Positions 46,371 to 53,659 of a stretch of DNA of 64,000 nt are shown piece by piece. The stretch comes from Tenericutes bacterium ADurb.BinA124 (GTDB taxonomy: Bacteria; Bacillota_I; Bacilli_A; ML615J-28; CAG-698). The first letter of the stretch is position 1. Each line of letters begins with the position of its first letter. The stretch is from assembly GCA_002068415.1 (NCBI GenBank), contig MVZM01000007.1, positions 17,601 through 81,600 of the forward strand, read 5' to 3'. Below the pieces are notes generated by a model. The model did no database searches. It was not told where the DNA came from and saw only the letters and a list, made by a program, of their open reading frames with translations. The position numbers were made by a program, and so were the translations under genes.

Positions 46371-47467
46371 CACACGATTGCCTCACGAATGCCTACTTTA
46401 ATTTTTTCATAATATTTTACTTCAATTGTTCCCATTCCAACTAAAGTAACAAAACCTAAGCCACAAATAAACAAGTCTTTTTTTGTTTCTGAAAAAGAAA
46501 ATTGCTGCGATATTATTTTTCCCATGCGTTCTCGTTCCTTTAAAGTAGGAAGTTGTAAAATATCATCTTGATGCTTATTAAAAAAAGTTTCAGCATTTTC
46601 CAACTTCGTACGATGAACAACAAGGTTGGGAGGAACATAAACAACAAAAGTTGACTTAATTCCTTCCAAAAATTTAATTATACAAAAACCACCAAGGAAT
46701 AAAGCTTGTTGGGGATTAATTTGATATGTAGCTGGACGAATATATCGCTTTGTCGTCAAAATATTTAATGAACTTTTCTCCAAATAATAAGTAACTTGAT
46801 GGCTGTTGATAATTCCCGGTGAATCAATGATGAAAGTTTTATTGGGGAGACTAATTTTAATAAAATCCATCGTCGTGCTAATAAAATTGCTAACAGTAAT
46901 GGAGGCTGTTTGCGAATAAAATTTACTAATAGCATTAATTAGGGAAGATTTACCGACATTGGTCATACCAAAGAAATAAACATCCTTATTAGCCTGTAAT
47001 TGATAAATATTTGTTAATAATCTTTCGATGTCGAAAGAGCGAAAACTCGAGATAACAAGAGATTTATCAACCTTAATGTTATTTTTTTGCAAATAATTGT
47101 TTAAATAGTTTTTCACACGCATAACTTTAACGGAATCAATAAATAAATCGAATTTATTGGCAACCAATAAAAGGGGGTTGTGGGGAAAATATTGGTTTAT
47201 TTCTTTCACAATCGTTCCATCTAAGTCAAAAACATCCACAACATGGACGACAAGATTTTGGCTTTCCCTAATTAATTTGATATTATTTAAAAAATCTTTT
47301 TCATTATAAGTAATTTCCGTGTTTTTATGATAGTGAAGCAAATTAAAACAACGTTCACAATAAAAACGATCCGGATTCTTTAAATAAACATCATTGCGAA
47401 TAAAACCTTTTTGGGTCGGATCAGTGAATTGGACCTTGGCTCCACAGCCTTCACAGCGATTTTTCAT
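46370..47467 (-). CDS. yqeH: Ribosome biogenesis GTPase YqeH
   Basis: A 365-residue circularly permuted GTPase. The N-terminal zinc finger has RCEGCGAK (Cys 4 and 7) and FYCERCFNLLHY. The permuted order places G4 (NKFDL) near 105 and G5 before G1 (GMTNVGKSSLINAI) near 167, with G3 DSPG near 217. It is required for 30S subunit assembly. It overlaps yqeG by ATGA. The G1 Lys and Ser are intact. Confidence 0.95.
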   Translation of the reverse strand: MKNRCEGCGAKVQFTDPTQKGFIRNDVYLKNPDRFYCERCFNLLHYHKNTEITYNEKDFLNNIKLIRESQNLVVHVVDVFDLDGTIVKEINQYFPHNPLLLVANKFDLFIDSVKVMRVKNYLNNYLQKNNIKVDKSLVISSFRSFDIERLLTNIYQLQANKDVYFFGMTNVGKSSLINAISKFYSQTASITVSNFISTTMDFIKISLPNKTFIIDSPGIINSHQVTYYLEKSSLNILTTKRYIRPATYQINPQQALFLGGFCIIKFLEGIKSTFVVYVPPNLVVHRTKLENAETFFNKHQDDILQLPTLKERERMGKIISQQFSFSETKKDLFICGLGFVTLVGMGTIEVKYYEKIKVGIREAIV

Positions 47468-48030
47468 TGAATTACTTCCTTGATTTTCGCATAAATGTCC
47501 GGATAATGACGACTTATTTTTTTAATTATTCTCTTTTCAGTCTTGCGATTGAACTTTGTAAACCATAGTTCATTATGTTTTTTGAGTGGCTTAACTAAGA
47601 TGACATCAATCCCAAAACGGTTTGACCCCAAAACATCGGTCAATAATTGGTCGCCAATGGCAAGAGCCGTTTTTTTAGGAAGCATTGCTTTCTTTAGTGC
47701 TTGACGGTAACCTTTTTTCAGTGGTTTCATAGAACTATAAACATAATCTTCACCAAGGATGTTCGCAAAATGGCTGACCCGCGGTTCTTTATTGTTAGAC
47801 ATAAAGATAATTTTAAAACCAATAGCCTTAATTTGGGCAATTAATTGCTTTAACTTAGGGTATGGTTCATAAGCATCATAAGGAATCAAGGTATTATCAA
47901 TATCCATCAATAAAACTCTTTTCCCTTGATCATATAATTTTTGATAGGGGATTTGAAAAACATCAGAATAGCAATCAGTTGGCACAAATTTTTTCAAACC
48001 AAATAACAAGACAAGCATACTTTTCACCAT
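47464..48030 (-). CDS. yqeG: HAD-superfamily phosphatase YqeG
   Basis: A 188-residue HAD hydrolase. Motif I is LLMDIDNTLIPYD near 40-52, motif II FMSNN near 77, and the distal motif AIGDQLLTDVLGSNRFG near 122. Substrate unknown; it belongs to the YqeG subfamily conserved next to yqeH. The promoter predicts a transcript start at or next to ATG 48030, so the first ATG may be leaderless. A second in-frame ATG at 48018 (residue 5), preceded by GGTGAAAAG, is an alternative start. Confidence 0.9.
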   Translation of the reverse strand: MVKSMLVLLFGLKKFVPTDCYSDVFQIPYQKLYDQGKRVLLMDIDNTLIPYDAYEPYPKLKQLIAQIKAIGFKIIFMSNNKEPRVSHFANILGEDYVYSSMKPLKKGYRQALKKAMLPKKTALAIGDQLLTDVLGSNRFGIDVILVKPLKKHNELWFTKFNRKTEKRIIKKISRHYPDIYAKIKEVIQ

Positions 48031-48036
48031 AGCAAG

Positions 48037-48065
48037 ATTATATCAAAAAAAACTCAAAATGTCTA
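48037..48065 (-). promoter_or_regulatory. Promoter of the yqeG operon
   Basis: TAGACA (48065-48060), 17 nt, TATAAT (48042-48037). Six bases separate the -10 from ATG 48030. The -35 abuts the U-tract of the preceding terminator. Confidence 0.75.
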
Positions 48066-48093
48066 AAAAAAATGCATAATCAATGATTATGCA
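48065..48093 (-). terminator. Terminator after the peroxiredoxin gene
   Basis: TGCATAATC pairs perfectly with GATTATGCA (48073-48081 and 48085-48093) around a 3-nt loop, with eight T on minus. It starts 6 nt after the stop at 48099. Confidence 0.88.
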
Positions 48094-48098
48094 CCTGT

Positions 48099-48563
48099 TT
48101 ATGATTGCGTATTTAAGTAGTTTAAAACATCTTGCGCATTGGTATCGGGATTGGCTTTCGCAAACACCTTTTCGATTACCCCATTTTCATTAATAACGAA
48201 AGTTGAACGGGAAACACCCATAGTTGTTTTTCCGTACATTTTCTTTTCAACCCAAACGCCAAAACTTTTGATTGCTTCTAAGTTGGGATCGGCTAGCAAA
48301 ATAAAAGGTAATTGATAATCTTGAATAAATTTCGCATGTGATTTTTCAGAATCACGACTGATACCAATAACAACGACATCTAAATCTTTAAAACCATCGA
48401 AAGCATTACGAAAAGCACAAGCTTGGCGGGTACATCCAGGGGTATGATCTTTGGGGTAAAAATAAACAACGACTTTTTTACCAAAAAAATCGGACAATGA
48501 AACATTATTACCTTCACTATCTTTTAAGGTAAACAACGGTGCTTTTTGTTTTTCTAAAATCAT
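48099..48563 (-). CDS. bcp: Thiol peroxidase, Bcp/PrxQ family
   Basis: A 154-residue peroxiredoxin. The peroxidatic Cys is in FYPKDHTPGCTRQACAFRN near 45, in the order P-x-x-x-T-P-x-C, with a second Cys five residues later (CTRQAC) that serves as the resolving Cys in PrxQ. It reduces hydroperoxides using thioredoxin, a likely partner being the thioredoxin at 374. ATG 48563 is preceded by GAGGAGG; the longer frame starts inside that site. Its start is 11 nt downstream of the rhodanese stop. Confidence 0.93.
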   Translation of the reverse strand: MILEKQKAPLFTLKDSEGNNVSLSDFFGKKVVVYFYPKDHTPGCTRQACAFRNAFDGFKDLDVVVIGISRDSEKSHAKFIQDYQLPFILLADPNLEAIKSFGVWVEKKMYGKTTMGVSRSTFVINENGVIEKVFAKANPDTNAQDVLNYLNTQS

Positions 48564-48574
48564 TAATTTCCTCC

Positions 48575-48940
48575 TCATCCTTTGATTGTTTCATAGGGCC
48601 AATTAATAATGCCACCTAAATCATATACATGTTGATATCCCCAAGACTTTAATTGGGAGACGGCCGTCGCACTGCGATTCCCACTGCGGCAATAAACAAA
48701 ATAAGTCCCATCTTTATCGGGAATTTTACTGGCAGCGGAGGACTCTAAAGTTGCTAAGGGGACTAAAATAGCATTAGGAATATGTTCAGCAATATATTCT
48801 TCATATGTTCTAACATCCACTAAGACAATGTTTGGATCTTCTTCCATCATTTTAACTGCTTGGGAAGGGGAAATATCCGCACTTCCACCACAGCCAATTA
48901 AAACAAATACTAATAAAAATAACAACAAGAGTTTTTTCAT
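48575..48940 (-). CDS. Rhodanese-domain lipoprotein
   Basis: A 121-residue protein with a lipoprotein signal peptide (KKLLLLFLLVFVLIGC, lipobox Cys near residue 17) followed by one rhodanese domain. The active-site loop is YCRSGNRS near 84-91, with the catalytic Cys. It should be anchored outside the membrane, where it may move sulfane sulfur or bind thiols, like PspE. ATG 48940 follows GAGGTG; a longer frame starts at TTG and reads through the promoter. It precedes the peroxiredoxin gene, suggesting an oxidative or sulfur stress unit. Confidence 0.87.
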   Translation of the reverse strand: MKKLLLLFLLVFVLIGCGGSADISPSQAVKMMEEDPNIVLVDVRTYEEYIAEHIPNAILVPLATLESSAASKIPDKDGTYFVYCRSGNRSATAVSQLKSWGYQHVYDLGGIINWPYETIKG

Positions 48941-48956
48941 AGACACCTCATGCGTA

Positions 48957-48965
48957 ATTATAGCA
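48957..48965 (-). promoter_or_regulatory. Extended -10 promoter of the rhodanese-peroxiredoxin unit
   Basis: TGCTATAAT (48965-48957) on minus is an extended -10. No good -35 lies 17 nt upstream. The predicted start near 48950 leaves a short leader. Confidence 0.5.
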
Positions 48966-48982
48966 TTTTCCAAACCAAAAAT

Positions 48983-49021
48983 GGGCAAAAACGCCCAAAA
49001 AAAGGATAAGAAATCTTATCC
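48983..49021 (-). terminator. Tandem terminators after the ROK-like gene
   Basis: GGATAAG-ATTT-CTTATCC (49021-49004) with seven T on minus overlaps the stop codon of the ROK-like gene. A second hairpin GGGCGTTTTTGCCC (48996-48983), followed by ATTTTTGG, lies directly downstream. Confidence 0.85.
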
Positions 49022-50386
49022 AATTTTAGGCAAACAAGCAGCCGCAATCGATTGCCCAACGCGACGATTCATTTCATCCGGCATCGATATTTTAATATGG
49101 CGTAATTGCGGGAATTCTTCATGTAACACTTTTGTTGCTATTTCTAATATCGTGTTACCGCCTTTACCGGAAACAACTCGACCTAGCAACAAGACATGTT
49201 TCAATTGATAGAAATGAGCATAATAAGCAAGCGTATATCCTAAATAAACACCAATGCTTTCAAAGATTTGTTGAGCAACGGGGTGGTTCTCATCGTTTAA
49301 TTTTTGAATATATTTTAGTTTTTGTGCTAGCGTCAACTGTTCATCAAAATGAATCCCACCGGCTAAAGCAAGTTTGATAACCGAATCCTGAGAAAAATAT
49401 TTGACACCGCAGCCATAATCGCCGCTCCACTCATCAACCATACTTGCAGGATTAAAATCAACAGGAACAAAGGCCAATTCGTTTAACCAGCCTTTTAATG
49501 AACCATGTTCATCGACATAACCGGCAGCTTCCGATGTCCCCATGGCAATCCCCAATATTTGGTTATCTTTTAATTCCATTGCTCCGGCAAGTGCGGAAAC
49601 ATCACCATCATTGGCAACTACTAAAGGGACATCGCCAAAAGTTTTTGCAATATCAATATACATATTTTTTACATGAGCGTCAAAAAGATCCTTGGGAACT
49701 TTCAAAAACAACGAAGCGACCATCACTTTATTATTGACATAAATTCCTGCTGAAGAAACACCAATGGCATCAACGCGTGGCATGTGGCTGGCCGCTGTGT
49801 TCATGGCTTCTAAAATTCCTTGATAGTGGTAACTTGGGTCCGCATTTAATTTCGGAAGCCAAGCAACCTCTTCACTGTAAACGACTTTACCATCAACAAC
49901 GGCGGAAACTTTGCGATCCGAACCGCCAGCATCAAAGCCAATTCGACAACCATTTAAATTAGCATCGAAGGAAATTTGTTCTTGTTTAAGAGGAGGAATT
50001 TCGTGATAATCAACTTTGACAACCGAAAAAGGATGTTCATAAGCATTGGCAAGAAAATGAAAGTCAAAATCGCGTTTTCCTCCGGGTTGATAATCTTTAT
50101 GAATAGCTTCAAAAAGATACTCCGAACCGGCAATATAGATTTTAAAACCACCGACTAACCACAGCAAAGTCTTAATGATTCTTTCAACAACGGCATAATT
50201 TTCTAAATCATGTCCCGTAAAGTCTTTAAAAGTATCGATTTGATAAATATGGTTAAAACCATTATTCCTTTCAACACAAATAACAACCTTTTGTTTGACA
50301 GTTGCTGCTTGAACTTGTTTTTGAAATTCATTCAGCTTAATAATCATTGGTATAAATTGTTTATCTAGCGACGGAACATATTTCAT
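49016..50386 (-). CDS. ASKHA/ROK-like ATPase-domain protein of unknown function
   Basis: A 456-residue protein. About 145 N-terminal residues form a domain I do not recognise. It is followed by an actin/hexokinase-like ATPase domain beginning GCRIGFDAGGSDRKVSAVVDG (phosphate 1 loop, DxGGS). It continues with DAIGVSSAGIYVNNK, VVANDGDVSALAGA (catalytic Asp in NDGD) and GIAMGTSEAAGYVD. Homologues annotated as ROK-family or BadF/BcrA-like ATPases exist in Firmicutes and spirochaetes, with no established substrate. Cys motifs of ROK sugar kinases are absent. ATG 50386 follows GAGGTG; the longer frame starts at GTG within that site. It lies 10 nt after greA, in one operon. Confidence 0.75.
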   Translation of the reverse strand: MKYVPSLDKQFIPMIIKLNEFQKQVQAATVKQKVVICVERNNGFNHIYQIDTFKDFTGHDLENYAVVERIIKTLLWLVGGFKIYIAGSEYLFEAIHKDYQPGGKRDFDFHFLANAYEHPFSVVKVDYHEIPPLKQEQISFDANLNGCRIGFDAGGSDRKVSAVVDGKVVYSEEVAWLPKLNADPSYHYQGILEAMNTAASHMPRVDAIGVSSAGIYVNNKVMVASLFLKVPKDLFDAHVKNMYIDIAKTFGDVPLVVANDGDVSALAGAMELKDNQILGIAMGTSEAAGYVDEHGSLKGWLNELAFVPVDFNPASMVDEWSGDYGCGVKYFSQDSVIKLALAGGIHFDEQLTLAQKLKYIQKLNDENHPVAQQIFESIGVYLGYTLAYYAHFYQLKHVLLLGRVVSGKGGNTILEIATKVLHEEFPQLRHIKISMPDEMNRRVGQSIAAACLPKIG

Positions 50387-50396
50387 CTTTCTCACC

Positions 50397-50861
50397 TCAA
50401 CTAATTTTTTTTATGGTAACATAAAATTCGTTACCTGTTTCCGTTTTTACAAGAACACGATCACCAACTTTATGGTTGATGATGGCCATTCCTAAAGGAG
50501 ATTCGTTGGATATTTTTTCTTGCAGCGGGTCAGCTTCCAAGCTACCGACCAAAACAAAATCATAAATGGTTTTATCTTCAAATTCAACAATGATTTTTTT
50601 TCCTAAATTGGAAGTGGCTGTTTTATTATCATCGATGATGACCGCATTTTTGATGATATTTTCCAGTTCTTTAATTCTTGCTTCTAAACGAGCTTGTTCA
50701 TCGCGAGCAGCATCATAATCGGCATTTTCCGACAAATCACCTTGAGCACGGGCTTCTTTTAAAGATTCAATAACACGACCTCGTTCAGCGCTTTTTAAGA
50801 AGTCAAGCTCAGCTTTACATTTATCCAGCCCTTCTGCTGTCAATTGGTGTTTTCCATTCAT
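50397..50861 (-). CDS. greA: Transcription elongation factor GreA
   Basis: A 154-residue Gre factor. The N-terminal coiled coil (1-75; ESLKEARAQGDLSENADYDAARDEQ) carries the acidic tip residues (D and E of GDLSENADYD) that reach the RNA polymerase active site. The C-terminal domain (80-154) has VGSLEADPLQEKISNESPLGMAI. It stimulates cleavage of backtracked transcripts. It has its own promoter after trhP2 and continues into the ROK-like gene. Confidence 0.96.
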   Translation of the reverse strand: MNGKHQLTAEGLDKCKAELDFLKSAERGRVIESLKEARAQGDLSENADYDAARDEQARLEARIKELENIIKNAVIIDDNKTATSNLGKKIIVEFEDKTIYDFVLVGSLEADPLQEKISNESPLGMAIINHKVGDRVLVKTETGNEFYVTIKKIS

Positions 50862-50891
50862 TGTAAATTCTCCTAATTTTATTTTAAATGT

Positions 50892-50920
50892 ATTATACCA
50901 AAAAAAGGTCTAAAAAGCAA
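50892..50920 (-). promoter_or_regulatory. Promoter of greA
   Basis: TTGCTT (50920-50915), 17 nt, TATAAT (50897-50892). The spacer contains the 3' arm of the trhP2 terminator. AGGAG precedes the greA ATG. Confidence 0.65.
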
Positions 50921-50925
50921 CCTTT
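50901..50925 (-). terminator. Terminator after trhP2
   Basis: AAAGGT (50925-50920) pairs with ACCTTT (50909-50904), followed by further T on minus. It overlaps the trhP2 stop and the -35/spacer of the greA promoter. The stem is only 6 bp, so termination may be partial. Confidence 0.6.
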
Positions 50926-52117
50926 ATTTTGGGGTAAGACGGCGAATCATATCCCCGCTTTCAACAGGCTTAGAAACTTGAAAATAAACAATTTGCAAAG
51001 GATGAGGAGCTTCAGTAATTTCATTACCTAATTCATCTTGCAAAGATAGAACTTTTTGTTGGAAATGGGCTTTATTGGGACCAAATATTTCTAAAACATC
51101 ACCAACCGCAAAAAAGTTGCGTTGTTCTACTTTTACAAAACCTGTTTCTTGATTATATTCTAAAACCGTGCCAATAAATTCTTTAGTCGGAAATAATTCA
51201 TTATTATTATATACTTGTTCCGCAATCCCGGGTTTATGGAAAAGAAAACCTGTTCCCGTCGTTCGGTTTTCAGCTTTGGCGATTTCTTGTTCATAAATAG
51301 TAAAATCTTTGATAGTTCCTGTTGAATAATATTCATCGATTAACATCCGATAACTGCGGACAACCGTTGCAATATAATGAATCGATTTCATTCGTCCTTC
51401 GATTTTTAAAGAGGAAATCCCCATATCAATAAGGGTGGGAATCGCTCTTAGACCACACAAATCCGTCGAGCCCATAGCAAAATCTTGGTCCTCACTAATT
51501 GGAAGATTATGATCAAATAATTGATAATTCCAACGACACGAATGGGCACAGCCACCGCGATTAGCATCGCGATTCGTCATATGGTTGCTGAGCATACAGC
51601 GCCCAGAGTAGGAAACACACATGCCGCCATGAATAAAAACTTCCAATTCTAAATCAGTTTTCTCTACTATTGCTTTTATTTGTTGCAAACTAACTTCTCT
51701 TGCTAAGATAACTCGCGAAAACCCCCATGATTTAAATAAATTGACAGTACTGGAATTGGAAGCAGAAAACTGGGTACTCAAATGTCTTTCTAATCGGGGC
51801 GTTATTTCTTTAGCAACTTGAGCAATAGATAAACTAGTGACAATGATTCCATCGACACCATAAGCATCAAGGGTTTGTAAATAGTCTTCCAAGCCGTCAA
51901 AATCATCATTATGAGGAACAATATTCATGGTGATGTAAACCTTGGCTTGATGATGATGGGCAAAAATAACAGCTTCTTTGATTTCTTCGAGGCTAAAATT
52001 ACTGGCTCGAGCCCTTAGGCTAAACTTTTTCCCACCGATATAAACGGCATTGGCACCATATAAAATGGCAACTTTTAGCTTTTCTAAATCACCGGCGGGA
52101 GCTAATAATTCAATCAC
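50924..52117 (-). CDS. trhP2: Peptidase U32 family tRNA hydroxylation protein, TrhP2-like
   Basis: A 397-residue U32-family protein. The TIM-barrel segment ELLAPAGDLEKLKVAILYGANAVYIGGKKFSLR opens it, and the metal/Fe-S region is EVFIHGGMCVSYSGRCMLSNHMTNRDANRGGCAHSCRWNY (Cys near 170, 177, 193 and 197). In Bacillus TrhP1/TrhP2 (YrrN/YrrO) form 5-hydroxyuridine at tRNA position 34 using prephenate. The start is GTG 52117, because AAGGAGG lies 6 nt before it. A longer frame to 52183 has only hydrophobic out-of-family residues. It overlaps trhP1 by 8 nt. The order trmR-trhP1-trhP2-greA matches B. subtilis yrrM-yrrN-yrrO-(udk)-greA without udk. Confidence 0.92.
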   Translation of the reverse strand: MIELLAPAGDLEKLKVAILYGANAVYIGGKKFSLRARASNFSLEEIKEAVIFAHHHQAKVYITMNIVPHNDDFDGLEDYLQTLDAYGVDGIIVTSLSIAQVAKEITPRLERHLSTQFSASNSSTVNLFKSWGFSRVILAREVSLQQIKAIVEKTDLELEVFIHGGMCVSYSGRCMLSNHMTNRDANRGGCAHSCRWNYQLFDHNLPISEDQDFAMGSTDLCGLRAIPTLIDMGISSLKIEGRMKSIHYIATVVRSYRMLIDEYYSTGTIKDFTIYEQEIAKAENRTTGTGFLFHKPGIAEQVYNNNELFPTKEFIGTVLEYNQETGFVKVEQRNFFAVGDVLEIFGPNKAHFQQKVLSLQDELGNEITEAPHPLQIVYFQVSKPVESGDMIRRLTPK

Positions 52118-52982
52118 GATTTTCCTCCTTTTGCAATAAGCCTTTATGTAAATAACCAGTATCAACATGAGGACAAATAGCAACTAAATCATGATAAAGA
52201 GTATCAGTAAAAAAAGTATTAAGGCCTTGTTTATAAAGCTTAGTAATGGCTAATAACTGGGCCTGGTCAATAAAAGCACCACTTATTTTAATAAAAACTA
52301 AATGGTTTTTTAGTTCATTCAGTTCTTTAAATAAACAATAGCGATATGGGGTGTAAATGAAAGTGCCTTTTGCTGCTTCAAAAATTGAATATCTTTCATT
52401 CCGTTGTTCTTCTTGCAAGTCCAAGCGTCGATTAGAGAAAGAGTATTGTATTTTTTTGTATTTTTGAAAAGTTGATAAAAGTTGGCGACGAGAATAAAAG
52501 ATTTGGTGAAAACCATAGACTTCCATAACCCCGTTCCCAACTAAGGAAATTTGTTTAATTTCATCAAAATTAAGTTCATTGCTTATCATCACTAATTGAT
52601 GAAGATGGTGATAAAAACGTGCATCAAAATCATTGGTAATTAAGGTTTGCGAATTATAAATCAATTTTTGTTGGGGATTGAGTTCATGTAAATAACTAAA
52701 TACCGCAAAATCGCCATAAATAAAATAATCGATTTCGAAAGTCAAATACCATTTCAAGCGATTATGCAAAATATTTAACTCTTCTTCTTCAATTATCCGA
52801 TCAACATTGATGAAAACAAGCTTATTTTTCCTTTTTAGTTGATAAATTATATTAGTAATTTGCTCAAGGGAAAATTCATTTTCAGGAAAACAAGAAAAAT
52901 CGGGATCATTGAGGATAAAACCATCGGCTTGATAGTTATTGATTTTCCACAGCGACTTTAAATCAACAATTAACTTTGTCAT
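52110..52982 (-). CDS. trhP1: Peptidase U32 family protein, TrhP1-like
   Basis: A 290-residue protein that is a shorter and more diverged U32 relative. The barrel-like segments INNYQADGFILNDPDFSC, VFINVDRIIEEEELNIL, YFIYGDFAVFSYLHELNPQQKLIYNSQTLITN and VMEVYGFHQIFYSRRQLL follow the U32 pattern. The Cys cluster of the larger partner is missing. It is therefore assigned as the TrhP1 (YrrN) subunit by position and length rather than by motif. It overlaps trmR by ATGA and trhP2 by 8 nt. Confidence 0.82.
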   Translation of the reverse strand: MTKLIVDLKSLWKINNYQADGFILNDPDFSCFPENEFSLEQITNIIYQLKRKNKLVFINVDRIIEEEELNILHNRLKWYLTFEIDYFIYGDFAVFSYLHELNPQQKLIYNSQTLITNDFDARFYHHLHQLVMISNELNFDEIKQISLVGNGVMEVYGFHQIFYSRRQLLSTFQKYKKIQYSFSNRRLDLQEEQRNERYSIFEAAKGTFIYTPYRYCLFKELNELKNHLVFIKISGAFIDQAQLLAITKLYKQGLNTFFTDTLYHDLVAICPHVDTGYLHKGLLQKEENRD

Positions 52983-53611
52983 TTTTTAACCCGTTGAGTA
53001 ATGGCCATTCCATCCCCAATTTCTAAGAAAAAAGTTTGGAAATTTCGATTTTTTGCTAACCAACTATTATAATTTTTGACTTTTTCAACTAGTTTTTTTA
53101 AATTTTTGTTTTCAATGGTTGTGCTTTGCGTAACTAAACCATGAAAAAGGAGATTATCAGCAATGATAAGACCATCATTATTTAAAAGAGGAGCAAATTT
53201 TTCGAAAAAATTAATATACTGAGCTTTAGCAGCATCAATAAAAATCATATCGTATTGATTGTTTATTTGTTTTAAATCAAATTCTAAAGCATCGCCTAAA
53301 AACACATTTACCCGGCCTTTTAATTTCGCATCAATAATATTTTTTTGCGCTAATTGGAACATTTCTTGATTCTTCTCGATTGTGTCAACAATGACTTCAT
53401 CGTCAAAAAGGGCGACATTAATAGCGGTAAAGCCAATGGCGGTCCCGATTTCCAAAAAACGTTTTGGCTTTTTGATATTGACTAACTGCAACATTAAAAT
53501 TAATCCCTGTTCACAAAGAATAGGGATTTTATTTTGTTGAGCATATCGGCTCATTTCTTTAATTACTCTCGTTTTAGGTAGTTGATTTAAACTAGAAAAA
53601 TAATTATTCAT
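52979..53611 (-). CDS. trmR: tRNA 5-hydroxyuridine methyltransferase (class I O-methyltransferase)
   Basis: A 210-residue SAM methyltransferase of the YrrM/TrmR family. SAM motif I is FLEIGTAIGFTAINVALF near 58, then VDTIEKN, MIFIDAAKAQYINFFEKFAPLLNNDGLIIADNLLFHG with the metal-binding Asp residues. TrmR methylates ho5U34 to mo5U34, after TrhP1/TrhP2 act. ATG 53611 follows GGTGA; the longer frame starts at a TTG that lies in the -35 of the promoter and was rejected. Confidence 0.88.
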   Translation of the reverse strand: MNNYFSSLNQLPKTRVIKEMSRYAQQNKIPILCEQGLILMLQLVNIKKPKRFLEIGTAIGFTAINVALFDDEVIVDTIEKNQEMFQLAQKNIIDAKLKGRVNVFLGDALEFDLKQINNQYDMIFIDAAKAQYINFFEKFAPLLNNDGLIIADNLLFHGLVTQSTTIENKNLKKLVEKVKNYNSWLAKNRNFQTFFLEIGDGMAITQRVKK

Positions 53612-53627
53612 AAAATCACCGATGGTA

Positions 53628-53656
53628 ATTATACCCCAAAAAGGGAGTTTTTGCAA
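53628..53656 (-). promoter_or_regulatory. Promoter of trmR-trhP1-trhP2
   Basis: TTGCAA (53656-53651), 17 nt, TATAAT (53633-53628). It begins 4 nt after the stop of the XRE-type gene. Confidence 0.7.
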
Positions 53657-53659
53657 CCA

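Noticed and set aside
52118..52183. Hydrophobic N-terminal extension of trhP2
   Set aside because: It overlaps trhP1 coding sequence, and the GTG at 52117 has a perfect ribosome binding site.
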